A stretch of DNA of 64,000 nt. It comes from Eumeta japonica (lineage: Eukaryota; Arthropoda; Insecta; Lepidoptera; Psychidae). The stretch lies in the NCBI GenBank assembly GCA_005406025.1, contig BGZK01001010.1, positions 62,001-126,000 on the forward strand, written 5' to 3'. Numbering within the stretch: position 1 is the stretch's first letter; each line of letters opens with the position of its first letter. The notes under the pieces were generated by a model, which saw nothing but the letters and a program-made list of their open reading frames with translations, had not been told where the DNA came from and did no database searches. Of the stretch, positions 11,410 to 23,629 are shown piece by piece. Both the position numbers and the translations under genes were made by a program.

Positions 11410-12540
11410 ATATCTAAAAACGCTGTAGGAATTTCTATTATATGCTTTAATAAAAGTAAAGTATATAACATACGTGTAGTTTCAGTCTCATCTTACGCAG
11501 GGAAACAGGTTTTTCCCTGTTCCTATCTCAAGTCCTTGTGTATAAGAAAATATATATATATTTTTATTATAACAGACACTCTCGGCACTACCAATTACTA
11601 TTATCAGTAGTGTGATAATGTCTAGGCAAATGCGACCGAAAAAAATATTTCGTTTGACATGTCAAGACTTTATTACATACAGCCTCCTCAAAAATTCAAT
11701 TTCTTAGGATTACATTAATATTTTGACGTAATACAATTAGTCAGAATGGCGCAAAAAGGTAAAATTGACTGATCTCTAAAAATATAATAAAAATGAGGGT
11801 ACAGAAAAAAATGGAGAAGAAAGTGTTTTTTCGGGCGCGCGACCGCGAGCTACTAGAAAAGACCTCGCGAAGTCTCTTGGCGGAGTACGAGTATAATTGT
11901 TAATAACGAAAAATTAGAGTTTCAGGTTTCTAGTATAAATTCCGTATGGCTTTTTAATACTGAAAATTTATTTGAATAAATGAGAAGTTCTTTTTAAATT
12001 TTTAAGAATTACTTTTTTTTTATTCATCATCTCACATTTCCGTGAAGAAGTATTTGAACATGTGCCTCGAATCGATTTGAGTTATAAGCAGCGACAAAGA
12101 TAATCTGTATCGTATATTAAAACGATTTTTTATTAGGGGCCCGATTCTAATTTTCTTGCGAGGAAATTCATATTAAAGAAGAATAAAATTAAAAATTGTT
12201 CAATTAAATATTTAAAATTATTCACATGTTTCTTAGCAAAAATACGTAAAAATTCAAATTTAAATTTTATGTCATGTCATTTTGTTCGTAAAACTATTTC
12301 AACTTAAACTGTATTTATATTTTTAAAACAATAGGCTATGGATAGACCGACACTCGGATGAATGTATAAGTGATTTTGTAAGAGGTTTTTGGGGTTATTT
12401 GTAAATGTTCAAAATTAATAAACTTGTCCGAAACGTAATAAGCATAAAAAAACTGTAAGTTCGTAATTTGATTACATATGCTACCTACAATGCAGTATCA
12501 TAGCGCAAAGGACAAAATCACGTCTGCAAGTCAAAAATTA
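11410..12540. other. AT-rich DNA, one small GC patch
   Basis: Apart from a 60-bp GC-rich patch at about 11830-11890 and a TA-dinucleotide run at about 11550-11562, nothing is recognisable. Confidence 0.4.
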
Positions 12541-12860
12541 AGCACGATAACCCCCCAGCGCAGCATCTGTGTTCCGCGGATCGGCTACAAATTATTTGTA
12601 GCTATTTATCTGTGGATCTGGCCGGGCCCTTCGGTAGCGGCATAAAGTATCTTTTACAAGACGTTTGAAATAAATTTAGTGTCGCGGCCGACCCCGGGTT
12701 AACTGCGGCCGACGACGCGGTCTATTTCTCACCGACGTCCACCGTTTACTTTTTAATGGCCTTTGTTTTGCGGGGCTCTTCGGTCGGTGCGGGAAGGTCG
12801 GGAACGCCGTGGAAAGTGGAGCGGGCGGTCTCCTCTGACGTCGTGTATGCGGCGTTTTCT
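12541..12860. promoter_or_regulatory. GC/CpG-rich island 4, candidate enhancer
   Basis: This 320-bp block is rich in CpG and GGCCG words. It contains an inverted repeat CTACAAA-TTA-TTTGTAG (12585-12601), CGGCATAAAGTATC (about 12638), TTTAGTGTCGCGGCCG (about 12677) and TTTTTAATGGCC (about 12750). The mixture of homeodomain-type AT cores inside CpG-rich sequence recurs in the other islands. No open frame supports a protein. Confidence 0.4.
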
Positions 12861-13109
12861 CATTTAAAGAAATCTGTTTCTTAAAGGCGATAAGAAGTGT
12901 GAGGCTTAATGCGTACTTTTATATAAAATGGAGTTTAAGCTTTCTTTTTTGTTAGTTAAAAGCTCTTTTTTCTGAGAAAAATTTAAACGAAATCGTTTAT
13001 TTGAACGACTACAAAAGACAATAAACATAGAATGTATTTTATTTGCAGATCAGTGAAAGAGAATCCTACAAAGCGCTGACTTTGCATTTCAGTAAAACTA
13101 CAAAATTTT

Positions 13110-13260
13110 GTACGAAATGTCTAACCATCGACGCATTGTCGATGGTGGTTTTTTACACCCTCGGTCCTGCGCGGCGCGGCCGTGGCCGGCGCGATGGCGC
13201 CGATAGCCGCACAGCGCGGCCCTGATTTGCGGGCCCTCCTCGCGTTTTACTGCCGAGATT
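13110..13260. promoter_or_regulatory. GC/CpG-rich island 5 with 9-bp hairpin
   Basis: The inverted repeat ACCATCGAC-GCATT-GTCGATGGT (13124-13146) is followed by a CpG-rich run to about 13240. The short open frames on both strands are compositional. Candidate regulatory element. Confidence 0.3.
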
Positions 13261-13619
13261 AGCCGTGAAACAAAGCACTTCACTCATTTATTTCTTTTGT
13301 AGCCCGGCTCCTTGCTTTTTGGATTCATTCAAATCGACAATCAAATATTTGTTTTTGGAGCCTCAATCCTTAGGGGTGATAATAGAATACATCCACTTTT
13401 ATTAAAGAATGTTACTTTTTTATTATGTTTTACTTATTTATAGGTGTTTATCGTGTGATAATAATATTTGCTAATTTAAAGTGTCTGAAATAATTGTTTT
13501 TGGCGTTACGTAAGTTATATTATGAGTTAATTTTTATGCTTTATGTTACTTTATACAGTCACAGGCAGGCACTACATAATTAGTATTAGCCTAGTTCAGC
13601 TCGTTGAACCCTAACTTCG

Positions 13620-13735
13620 GGTACATGATTTAGTATGTCAGGCTGGACAGTTTATCGGCGCTCGTAAATGGCCGCTTAGCGCTGTTCGTCGCGGGTGGTC
13701 GCACTCGCTCTGCGCTCCGTCTGGATGCACCTGCA
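13620..13735. promoter_or_regulatory. GC-rich island 6
   Basis: It contains AGTTTATCGGCGCTCGTAA and ATGGCCGCTTAGCGC followed by GCGGGTGGTCGCACTCGC. The composition and AT-core plus CpG pattern resemble island 4. Function inferred. Confidence 0.3.
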
Positions 13736-13739
13736 AATA

Positions 13740-14817
13740 TATAGCTTTATTAAAATTAATATCACAATTTCAGAAAAAATTGCAATACATAAACAACGAA
13801 TCAAAAATATAAAGCAAATTGTATAATAAATATGTCACTAAATGGGCATCTTTAATCAAAACCGTAGTGTGGCTTGTAGATGTTATTAAATAAGTTAAGT
13901 AGTCTTTTTTAAAATATATGAACATCCGTCATCCCTCAGCGTATATCTGAATTAGGTGCCTGTAACCACGAAAATATATATTTAAATGTATGCTTAAATC
14001 TCAACTATGAACTAAATATATTATGTATAATAAACAAGAAAGAGTAGCAATTATGTGTTAATTAAAATTAGTTACTTACTTTTTATATATCATTACTTAT
14101 ATGATTCAAGTTCTTAAGTTCAATCATTTCTATGAAAATCGTCTATGACAGGCAGATAGAAGAGTGCTACGGGACATGCTTAATTTTTTTCTTTTGGGGC
14201 GCGTCGCGCAACAATAAAAAAGTATTTCTTGATATGATTTCAATTTTATGTATATTTTACATAAATTATTTTATTTCCGACCAAAAAATGTATTATAATT
14301 TAACAAGAAGGGTGTTTCGTTTTTATTCGACATCACGTATACGAGTTCAAGAGGTGGCCTTCGAGAGGTGAGCGTGTCGGAGGTCACTCGAGTGTTACGT
14401 CGGCAGATTGTTAGTCATTTCTAACCCCTCCCTCCTCCTTGTCAGCAAAATTAACACAGCTCTTATCCTCCCTATATTTTTGTAAAAACAATTTTTTACG
14501 AAATCTGTTCACGTTTGTTCACGATTACGAATGAACAAGTATAAAGTACCCATCACAGTTATTATATCTATGATAATGAAATGAGCAATTTACGAACTAT
14601 AGGTATTGGAATTTAATACGCATTTAATATTTATTCAAGGAAATTATTATCACTATAGATAAAAATTACATTATAAAAATTATAGCATATAAACGATGTT
14701 TATTGAAGTGAAAATTTGTTTAGGCGCGATGGGCATTTTTTGAGATGGGAAAAAACCATTGACTCGCAACAACAGTAACCGACATCTTTGTATATAAGTA
14801 TGTATACTTATTGTGAA
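13740..14817. other. AT-rich DNA, nothing recognised
   Basis: The 79-codon open frame at 14132-14371 has no recognisable domain. A pyrimidine-rich stretch lies near 14420-14445. No repeat terminus is seen until the Helitron end at 14818. Confidence 0.4.
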
Positions 14818-15435
14818 CTAGCTTTTGCCCGTGGCTTCGCCCGCGTAAATTTTTTATAGGGCCAATTTATACACATTGATGATATAACCACAGCCCCTAT
14901 ATATTCATAGCTATTTCATGAATGATTTAGCTAATGATTTTTAAAGCTATATAAAGCGATAGCTTAAAAATTGTTGGAAGATAAACATAACCCATACTCA
15001 CTGATTTTTTATACATTTCAGTTTACACATAACATCACTATTAGTTAAAATGAAAATCGGTCCAGCTATTCTCCAGTTATAAGTGTTCGGAATATTATAT
15101 TGTGTAATATATGTAAATTGGAACTAAGTATTTTTTATGATGATCTCACTAATATATATTATAGGTATTATAAACGCTATAGTTTGTAAGGATAGATAGG
15201 TACGGAAGTATATGATGATTGATGCTAATGCAAAAGTTATAGGTGGCTACTGCAGTATACTTCTATAAACTATATTAAACGATTTATTTTGGTCTGTATA
15301 AACATGCAGATTTTGTGATCTAGAAACGCGTGAGCTAGCCACATAGAGCTGGCCGTGAGAAAAACATTGCGTGCTCAAATGTATGCCTGCTACCTTTACG
15401 TCTGACCCTATCGCCGGACCGCACCATAATATCAC
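14818..15435 (-). mobile_element. Helitron, 5'-truncated, intact 3' end
   Basis: The minus strand ends in GGGCGAAGCCACGGGCAAAA followed by GCTAG. The terminal CTAG is at 14818-14821, and the next host base is T (complement of A14817), as expected for Helitron insertion between A and T. A short GC-rich inverted repeat (GGC-GAA-GCC) lies just before the end, where Helitrons carry a hairpin. Upstream lies the tail of the helicase gene (15247-15435), about 430 bases from the end. The rest of the Rep/helicase gene and the TC 5' end are missing. Confidence 0.85.
15247..15435 (-). pseudogene. Helitron Pif1-type helicase, C-terminal fragment
   Basis: About 62 codons in one frame encode the end of the Pif1/RecD-like helicase domain of a Helitron replicase, which unwinds DNA during rolling-circle transposition. 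Visible signatures are VKVAGIHLSTQCFSHGQLYV, with the helicase motif VI-like SHGQLYVASSRV, followed by NLHVYT and a C-terminal VYRSILQ before a stop. The motif and the stop lie where Helitron proteins usually end. Sequence upstream of 15435 does not continue the protein in frame, so the fragment cannot be active. Confidence 0.85.
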
Positions 15436-15479
15436 GCACTCGCTTGTCTATCGTTATAACTATTCAAATATTTGTCCAA

Positions 15480-17650
15480 ATGATGTAGTGTAAAAGACAA
15501 AGTTTATCTACTTTAAACATCAGATGCGATAAAAGTATTTATTTTGATATAAGGATCAATTTGTTGCTACCAAATGTGCGTTTGAAATAAATTATCAATT
15601 ATTATTGTATTTATGGTTCACTACTTTGGCGATAATGGCTTACATATAAAACATAGATATATGCTGTCGCGGGTTTTTTGTAGGACTATTTAAGATAAAC
15701 ATTTCCATTATACATTATATACGTTTAAATCCAACGGTTTTTGTGACGCACGCCAGAATAGCTCGCAGATGACAGATTTTTTCCTGCTTACTTGACACTT
15801 ATCGTTATATGTTGAATAATTGACACTATATCTTTATAAATTATACCCTATGTGTTATTCTGATGTGTAAAATATTTTCTGATGATTAAAAAAATACACA
15901 CGTAATTGTTCAAGTTATGACTTCTGTCGGCACTTCCGGAGTGCCACTGTTTTTTATTTTGTTGTATTTAAGAATTCATTAAAATTTAATTAATCGTTAT
16001 AAGTAAGGAAATATTAACTTAAGACTTGTCAAATCTAATGATATTCGACCCGATAAATTCAGATGAGTGAATAGGCGCGCAGTACTTTCCCTACTTCGGG
16101 TTTTTCTAACTTAACCATAACTAACACCGCGCGAGAGCGAGTTGAAAATAATCAATTATTTTGGGAAAATTCTAAAGATATTTTCTCCTTCATAAATTAG
16201 ACAAGTAGGATTGCCATGTATGTACAAATCGGAATCTAGTAAATTTTGCAAGAAGTACGAAAAGTTAAATAAATAAACATTGCTGACTCTTCTCGTCCTC
16301 TCGTAAAGGCGAGTCTGGTGCTCAAGAAGACAGAAAAAATGTATTGTTAGAACGACATAGAAATTCGAATACGAATTGAAACCAATCGATGAAATAGACG
16401 TTCTGAAACTAGTTATACGCACTGTAATCCGTTAGGCTATTTGGAAGAATTTGCAATATTATGACTGTGAAATTCTAAATAGTGAAGAACAACAAATATT
16501 TTTGGATTAAAGAATAACTAAGTACTTACAAAATTATCGTACAAAATATGACGGCTTATAAAATTCAGTGAATGTGTCATAGGTTTTCTTCGTCGGAGAG
16601 GTGTAGTCACACCTTTCACCTGAAAAAAATTATTTGCATCTCAAGTATTTGAACCTCCCGCTAGGCTAAGGATTTTGCTTTAGAATTACTCGCTTTGCTT
16701 GTGTTTTTCATAGAGATTTTCGTAGTTCTAATTGAAAAAATCAATTTTGCTCTCTTACTGAAAATGAATAACATCATATTTCTATGAATTCAAAATCCAG
16801 TTTATTGTAGATAACCCCGAGATCACTCAAGACAGCTTCCAAATTCACAAACGGGGTGAAGAGAGGGGGAACGGATGGAAAACTTTATATTTTTCCTTCT
16901 AAATCGTAGAATGAGAAATATGTCTCATTATAAAACATACAGTGTGTGAAACCATTTCGAATCTTTCATCACCACAAGCTCGGGCTTACGAGAACACAGA
17001 TTGGTCCAGGGCGGTGAAAACATCCGGGACTCACATTCGAACTTAGATTGAATTAAAGCAGTAAAAGGTAAGTCGCCCGTAATCAGGGTGCAAATAAGGT
17101 GCCTTCTGTTACAAAAGTATCACGGTGACTACTAAACCATCAAAGTATCAAATATTGGTAAGTTTAGAATCGAAACTGATGCTAATTGACCAAATACATA
17201 AGGTGCTCTTAAAGAGTATACTTCTATTTAAACAATTGTATATATCAGGATATGCACTATAAACATTTATCTACATAATTAAGAAAATAAGGAATACGTA
17301 TTCTTTAGGATATACATATGTTAATATGGATTTATATAGATAAAGTTTGTATTATCCGAAAGATTTTAACCTTTGGGCCTTTTAATGCTTTCATATATGT
17401 ATTTTTCGACAATAGTTAATTTATTATGTGAAATTTACGGAGTAGTTCTATTTAGTGCCAGAGGTTATTTATTCGTTTTTTATTTTGTATACAGAAATGT
17501 GGTGGTCAAATATTCATTATTATTATTATTAAATGAAGCTAAAAATATATAGATAATCTAATAAAATCATTAAAATTAGGCGATTCTTAATTTACTATGT
17601 TAATTTATGGAAATAGTTCTTTTTAGCGCTAGAGGTCATTTATTTATTTA
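15480..17650. other. AT-rich DNA, nothing firm
   Basis: A small palindromic motif GGCACTTCCGGAGTGCC lies at about 15930-15946, next to the inverted copy of AGTGCCGACAGAA seen at 1726. A weak GC patch lies at 16070-16140. No gene or repeat terminus can be supported. Confidence 0.35.
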
Positions 17651-17652
17651 TA

Positions 17653-18851
17653 TTAGGTTGGAAAAAAGTTTTTTCGGTATTTTATAAGTAAAAAGTTGTA
17701 GTAAAATCTCTTTGGTTGTGCTGTTTGTATCTCGCTAGTTTTGATATCATTAAATAGACGACATTTAAAAAAAAAAAAAAAAATATGTAAAAACGGTATC
17801 CCGCCATTTTCCTAATGCTTTTCTTTCTATCAGTTTGAGTGAAACTAACGTAAAAGATCGATATGTTTTGAAGTTTTATTACAAAGAAACGAAAAAATCG
17901 ACACAAGCCGTAAAAAATGTGTAACGTTTATGAACATAATACAGTGTCGATAAGAGTATCATGAAACTGGTTCAAGCGTTTTCAGTCCGGTAATTTTGAT
18001 GTCAAAGATAAACCTTGCTTTGGTATATCTGTTACGGATAAAGTCGATGCCATTTAGAGAAAAGTAGAGCAAGATCGGCACATTGGTTCTTACAACATAA
18101 CTGAAGAGCTGGGGATTGACCATTAAACATTTTGAACCATTTGAGAAAAGCTGGATATACAAAAAACTTGATACTTGGGTCCCACACAAGCTCACTGAAG
18201 GAAATCCAATGAATCGTGTACTTATTTGCGATTCTCTGTTGAAACATAATGAAATCGAACCGCTTTTGATCACTGGTGATAAAAATAGACTACCTACGAC
18301 GAAAACTTGCGTAGATCATGGTTTAAAGCCAAGCAATTTTTTACAGACTATAGCGAAACCCGGATGAACTCTCAATAAGTTGATGCTATGTGTATGGTGG
18401 GATTGGAAGAACCACCAAAACCAAGCAAGAAGTACAGAAAAATCGAACAAAATAAATAAATAGATAGGGAGTGGTTTTTCACCATGATAGCGCCAGATCA
18501 CACATATTTAGCCACTCAGAAAATATTAGGAGAGTTTGGTTGGTAAGTGTTAATGCATTCACTATATAGCCCTAACTTTGAACCCTTAGATTTTCATCTG
18601 TTTCGGACCCTTAACAATTGTTTAGGTTGTGTAACGTTAACATCAGGAGAAGACTGTAAAACTATTTGTTGCAGTTTTTAGATCAAAAGTCCCAAAATTT
18701 CTACTGCAAAAGGATTATGATATTATCTACGACATAACAAAAAGTGGTTAAACAAAACGGCATATATACATTATAATCAAATTTAAATAAAATATTAGGA
18801 AAAAAATCTTGATTTATATATGAAATACGAAAAATATTTTCCGTGGCCTTA
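17653..18851 (+). mobile_element. Mariner element with both ITRs, inactive
   Basis: The 5' terminus TTAGGTTGGAAAAAAGTTTT (17653) is matched in inverted form by the 3' terminus AAATACGAAAAATATTTTCC...GGCCTTA (ending 18851). TA dinucleotides flank both ends (17651-17652 and 18852-18853), the usual mariner target duplication. The length of about 1.2 kb is slightly below the usual 1.25-1.3 kb, in keeping with internal deletions. The divergent 3' terminus and broken gene show an old copy. Confidence 0.9.
17857..18690 (+). pseudogene. Mariner transposase pseudogene
   Basis: The frame is broken by many stops and shifts, but the family order is clear. The N-terminal region has LKFYYKETKKSTQAV. The paired helix-turn-helix region has NFDVKDKP, VTDKVDAI, RKVEQDRHIGSYNITEELGI. 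The linker to the catalytic domain is WVPHKLTEGNPMNRVLICDS, followed by LITGDKN with the first catalytic Asp (about 18276), then MLCVWWDWK and YSPNFEPLDFHLF near the third acidic position. The second catalytic Asp, normally in a QDNARPH-type motif, is replaced in FTMIAPDHTYLAT. WVPHKLTE and MLCVWWDWK fit the irritans/cecropia-related mariners; the exact subfamily is uncertain. The product would be a DD34D transposase, but this copy cannot be active. Confidence 0.88.
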
Positions 18852-18954
18852 TATTTTGTACATGTGCATAACTATTATTAAAATTTCCACAGCAAAATAC
18901 CGGCCGAAACTAAATATTCGTTATATTTTTATAGAAACAGCAGCTAAATGAGAT

Positions 18955-19215
18955 TTCTATCGTTGTCTGTTTCACCTTTTACCGAACGGGTAAAGCTCGG
19001 TGGCGCCGCGTTTAAATTTATGAGCGGTTTGAGGCGCGCCCGAAACCAAAGCGACGCCCGCCCGTAACTCAAATGAGCGCTCGTTAAAGCTACGGACGAA
19101 CGGGTCACCAATAAAGTTTGATTCATTCCCGCGCCGTCGATAAGCGCAAGGGCAGTTAATACGGCGCCGTTGTGAACTATTACACGATAGTAAAAACCGA
19201 AATCTAGGTAGGCGT
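18955..19215. promoter_or_regulatory. GC/CpG-rich island 7
   Basis: A 260-bp CpG-rich block starts 100 bp after the mariner. Words include TAAAGCTCGGTGGCGCCG, AATAAAGTTTGATTCATTC and CGCGCCGTCGATAAGCG. The overlapping minus-strand open frames have no domain. Candidate regulatory element by composition. Confidence 0.35.
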
Positions 19216-19219
19216 AAAA

Positions 19220-19789
19220 GCTGCGACAACTGGATGTGGTTCAAACGAGTGACCATTCTACTGAATTTTCTCCTTCATTGTACAATAAGATTTTAGTGAA
19301 CTTATTACATTACATAGGAAATGCCGTGCCCAGGAAATGAATCGAGTCAAATCGTTAATGCGAACGCTTATCGATCTTACGTTTGTCTATAAGTTATTAA
19401 CGAGGTACAAGTTTATTATTGTTGCAAAAATGAAATTTTAAATAACATATTTATTAAAAAAATTACGGTTGTGGATTTATGTATTATATAATCTGATCGT
19501 ACTGGCCCACAAGTAACCAGAGGTTTTTGGATTCGTATGCGCGATAATGACATTGAACAAAGAAAAAAAAATCATTATATTTAACTTAAGGTGCTTAAAG
19601 GTGCTTTTGATCTTATTAAAGATCAAAACGAGCTTGTTTGTTTAACATCGATTCAAAAGTAAAGGAGAAGAACCAATAAGAAATTAGTTATATTATTGAT
19701 TTTGCTTATTCATTTCATTACTGTATACTTTTGTTAGTATCATTTTATAGACAATTAATTATATGTTGTTCTAATTTGCTCCAAAATAT
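19220..19789. other. AT-rich DNA, nothing recognised
   Basis: No coding or repeat signal can be supported. Confidence 0.45.
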
Positions 19790-19860
19790 GTATTTACAAT
19801 ATTTTGTAAATTATTTGCAAAATATTGTAAATACGTTAATATTAAATTACGAATTAACGT
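19790..19860. repeat. Two overlapping AT-rich hairpins
   Basis: A perfect 17-bp stem joins GTATTTACAATATTTTG (19790-19806) and CAAAATATTGTAAATAC (19818-19834). The next inverted pair, AATACGTTAAT and ATTAACGTATT (about 19830-19862), shares bases with its right arm, so the two folds compete. Origin unknown. Confidence 0.75.
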
Positions 19861-19869
19861 ATTCGTAAG

Positions 19870-20770
19870 TTAAGATCTTCTTATTTTGGCACAATGCTAT
19901 AAATAATACACATCTACGATCTTTTGTATAGACCACGTTGTACATTTACGATGTGTGAAGACTAGACTTTATATATAGAACTTGAAGGTTAGTGTCGTAA
20001 AGGGAGACCAAGGGAATGTCGCGAAATCTCAAGTCCGGTTTTGAATATAAGGCATTACAACAACCGGAAATAGTATCTAAAATTATGGCCACCCTATTAA
20101 ATTCGTATCTATTCAATTAATATACAGTTGTGGCTCTGTGAACATTGTTTATGGCGACTTAAACGAGTTATCAGATCAGATCCCGGCTCGAGGCTATAAA
20201 CGGCTCAGCGTGGCGTACCATCTGCTTTTTTTATTTTAAATTTTTCTCATTTTTCCTTATGGTGATTTAATATATTGTGAAATAACTAAACTTTACCGTT
20301 TACATTTGAATAAACTACACAAATATTTCAAAAACCATAAAATGGCAAATACAATTTTGTAGAATTCATTAATTTTAACGTACATTCGTACCTGTCCGAC
20401 AAACGTATTTGCTCGAACTTTGGGCGTCATTTGTTAATCAAATTAGAGAGCACTTGAATAGTCCTACAGTATATTTCAATCTTCCCTGATAAAAGCACAT
20501 CCTCATTATGCATGGCTAAATTTTTTGACTAACTTCATAGCGCAGAATCAAATTATGTCAAAGTAATTGCTATCACATTAAATATTTTGGTATCATATAT
20601 TCATTATTATTTAAAATTTTAATAAAATAAAATCTGATAAAATAGTTACGCAATATGAGCTACGAAAGTTTAGAGTCCTTAATAGATTTTTAAAAAATTA
20701 GCTTCTAAACCAATTCAGACAAAAGATCAACCATTTTGTTACCTATTTCAATACCCGCAAAGTCACTCAC
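19870..20770. other. AT-rich DNA, nothing recognised
   Basis: A slightly GC-richer patch at 20180-20225 (GGCTATAAACGGCTCAGCG) may be a small regulatory island. Nothing else is visible. Confidence 0.35.
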
Positions 20771-20774
20771 CAAA

Positions 20775-20960
20775 AGCTATAGAGTACTTCCGATTGAAAT
20801 TGAATCATGAAATTTGGCAAAGGACAATGTCTCACTGTACATGTAACAAAAAAAATTGATTTGTAGTTAAATCACATATTTTTTTTGACTGCAATTTGAG
20901 ATCTAAAGTCGAAGTATCGAACCTGATGTGGATCGGTCGATTGGAAAACATTTTTTGACA
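20775..20960 (+). repeat. GGTTCCG-type repeat family 2, internal fragment
   Basis: GTACTTCCGATTGAAATTGA followed by ATCATGAAATTTGGCAAAGG is the internal landmark of another common lepidopteran repeat, whose usual form is GTACTTCC...ATCATGAAATTTGGCAGG. No ends are visible here. The assignment rests on recalled family sequence. Confidence 0.45.
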
Positions 20961-21269
20961 TCCTGTAAAAAGTCGGAGATATGTAAAATACAGAATTTGA
21001 AGAAATTTATTTAAAAAAATTGAAAAACAAACGAATTGTACGAAAGCTTCACGGCGCAAATCCTACCCGAGCTTCTTAAAAGTAGTTTTCTTAAAAGTAA
21101 CTTAGTATGTCTTATGTTCATATTTTCTACATACAGATAATTATAAACCTCATTGAAGATTGAATACATAAATAGAAACCACATGGGGTTAAATGGTAAA
21201 CGAGAAAATGTGCCGCTACACAGCATAATAAAAATATATTATAAACAACTGAATAATGATCGTAAGAAG

Positions 21270-21670
21270 ACTGGAACGCCATCGGTCCGAGCTAGACCAG
21301 AATGTCAACTTTCTACAAATATTTTTCACACGATCTCGTGACATGAACTGGCATGGGGTAATTGCGGCGTGCCTGCGCGCGCGCTTCGATTCGCGTTTCG
21401 ACACCTAATGCCACGTCTTAAAAGACACCGAGTCGTGATAATGAGTGTGATCACAATCGATACAATGTGTTAGTCGATCGCGTGTGTTATTGTCCGTGTG
21501 ATTGTCGGCCGGCGACGTGTCGATATCGACTCGCCGGGACGTCACACATCCGGCTCGAGCTGTGGAGATCGAGATGTAACGGCGCTTTTTAGAATGGCCT
21601 TAGCTTCGATTCGAGAGTTTTTAGCGAACGCTCTACTGACTGGATACGGTTTCAATGTTTTCGCCGAGCG
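21270..21670. promoter_or_regulatory. GC/CpG-rich island 8, largest
   Basis: This is one of the longest islands, about 400 bp. It has the 12-bp palindrome GTCGATATCGAC at 21519-21530, SOX-type ATTGT words at about 21489 and 21501, GTGTGATCACAATCG, and a GCGCGCGC run at about 21377. The short open frames carry no domain. Candidate enhancer or promoter; no core promoter motif could be fixed. Confidence 0.4.
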
Positions 21671-21679
21671 TATTTACTT

Positions 21680-23070
21680 CTAATAATCATCCAAGTAATA
21701 AACTTAACGCTGACAAATGGATTTAATATCAGGAAATAAAAATCACTATTAGATTGTCACTTCCAGACTTCAATATCACCTCGATTGGTCACAAATGTAT
21801 AAGTTTTGCTAAACATACGACAAAAAGGTTTAGACAGTTTTAACGATTTTCATCAGGCAGTCGTTATGGAAGATTGTATAGTTGAGTGATTGCCGTTGAA
21901 TGAAATATGTTGTTGTGTCAGGTTTTTATTTTTAAAGTAGCTTAATCTTCGCGCTGGCCCGTGCGATTTGGAAATTCATGTACTTATTGTTAGTTAAAGA
22001 CGCAGTGGTTCAAAAAGCAGATTCGGCAATGACGTTAATTTAAAGGGTTTTTTTTCAGGTAAATAGCCTAGTCACTTGGAGTATGTAACAAAATAGTATA
22101 GTTCTTCATCTATAAAATAGAATATAGCAAAATATAATACAGTTGTTAGTTACCTATTACTTTTCAAATGAAATCAAAACTTAATAAAGATATTCATATT
22201 TTAAGTTCTCATTTTAAGGAACGATCTTTTTCGGACTTTTTTCCTTTAAACAGTATGTTAGAAAAACAATAAAGGCATGAGGGGTATGAGATACGACACG
22301 CACACGCGAGAGGTATGCTTTCGAATTCATTTTTTTGTTATTCAAACCACATCTGTTTTCGACATTAACATTACCACCCATTCTGATTCACCTTGAAAAG
22401 AATGGGCAAGAAACCTCTTGCTTCCTTGCTCTTTTTACTAATCAATAGAAAATATTGAATAAGTGATAATTTAGTACAATATTTAGTAATAACATGAAGC
22501 AACCTCAACGCCGAGCAGTTCAATCCCCTGGGTTTATATCATTAAGATATTCAAACACGGTATAATAACTTTCTTTTAACGAAACGTTTAAATTCATAAA
22601 ATGGCAAATTTTATTTTTCAGCTGGTATCTTATTATAAAGGCGCATACATTACCCCTTAAATAATTTATTAACTTCACTTACACTTGAGCAACAAGATCG
22701 TTCTTATATCTAGTGTTAATGTTATGGAATGATATTACGTTTCTTGACATATACCAGGTTATCGTATATGTATAATGATGCTAAAGTTAAAATATTATTT
22801 CTTTAAATTTTTTTTGAGGGATGCCATTGATCTAAAATCATAAACAGCACGAATAGCTCGCTTCTGCAGCAAGAAAATTGTGTTAATTTCGGCTGCGTGA
22901 CCCCAAAAAAAATTCCGTAGGTCATCAGACTACGTAAAAATCTGAAATGAATTAGTCTAGTATTTGTGAGTTAGGAGAAACAGATCTGAGTGTATTATTA
23001 AAATGTAACGGAAAATACCCGCATTTACCGGAGACATTATAGAGTTCGTTTTTGGAATTAATTTTTTGTA
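21680..23070. other. AT-rich DNA, nothing recognised
   Basis: No open frame of note and no repeat family was recognised. Confidence 0.45.
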
Positions 23071-23074
23071 GCGC

Positions 23075-23200
23075 TTCTAAGGAGCAAACGAGCGTACGAG
23101 TCACATAACTAGTAGGTGATTGCCGTCGCCATGGATATTTGTAACCCCAAAAGAGTCACCAGCGCGTTGCTGGCCTTTTAGACAAAAATAGGGCCGTTTC
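23075..23200 (+). repeat. SINE-like short repeat, copy 2
   Basis: GAGCAAACGAGCGTACGAGT, GTGATTGCCGTCGCCATGGA and GCGCGTTGCTGGCCTTTTAG follow the order seen in the other three copies. The last of these is the usual end of the conserved core. Confidence 0.7.
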
Positions 23201-23629
23201 GTTAATCTTTTGTTTATGCATGATGAAATTAGAAAAGAGCTACTCTTAAGTTTCTTGTTCGTTTTTCTTTCCGAACTAGTTGTAAAGTGTAAACTCGCAA
23301 AAAGTTATGACCTATGTCAAATGTTATTTTATAACCTATGAAATAAAGATATTTTGAATTCGAATTGAGTGGGCTGTTGGAAGAAAAGTGGGCCACCGAA
23401 ACTCTTTCTCACTGAACGAAACAGAACAACGGGGGCTTTTACTTCACGTCAGTGACAGTCAGAATTTGTCTACAAAAATCGTTAAGTCAATAAACTATGA
23501 AATTGTTGAAATTTTTTTTGTCATGTACCTTATTGAGAAGTGCCAATTATGATTCTTAAAAAAAATAATTTATTAACTAATTACTGAAATGATGGATAAT
23601 TCAAAAAAAACTGACCAACAGTATGTCAT

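Noticed and set aside
19499..19525. TACTGGCCCACAAGTAACC resembles the start of miR-193
   Set aside because: Only the first eight bases agree and no stem partner was found.
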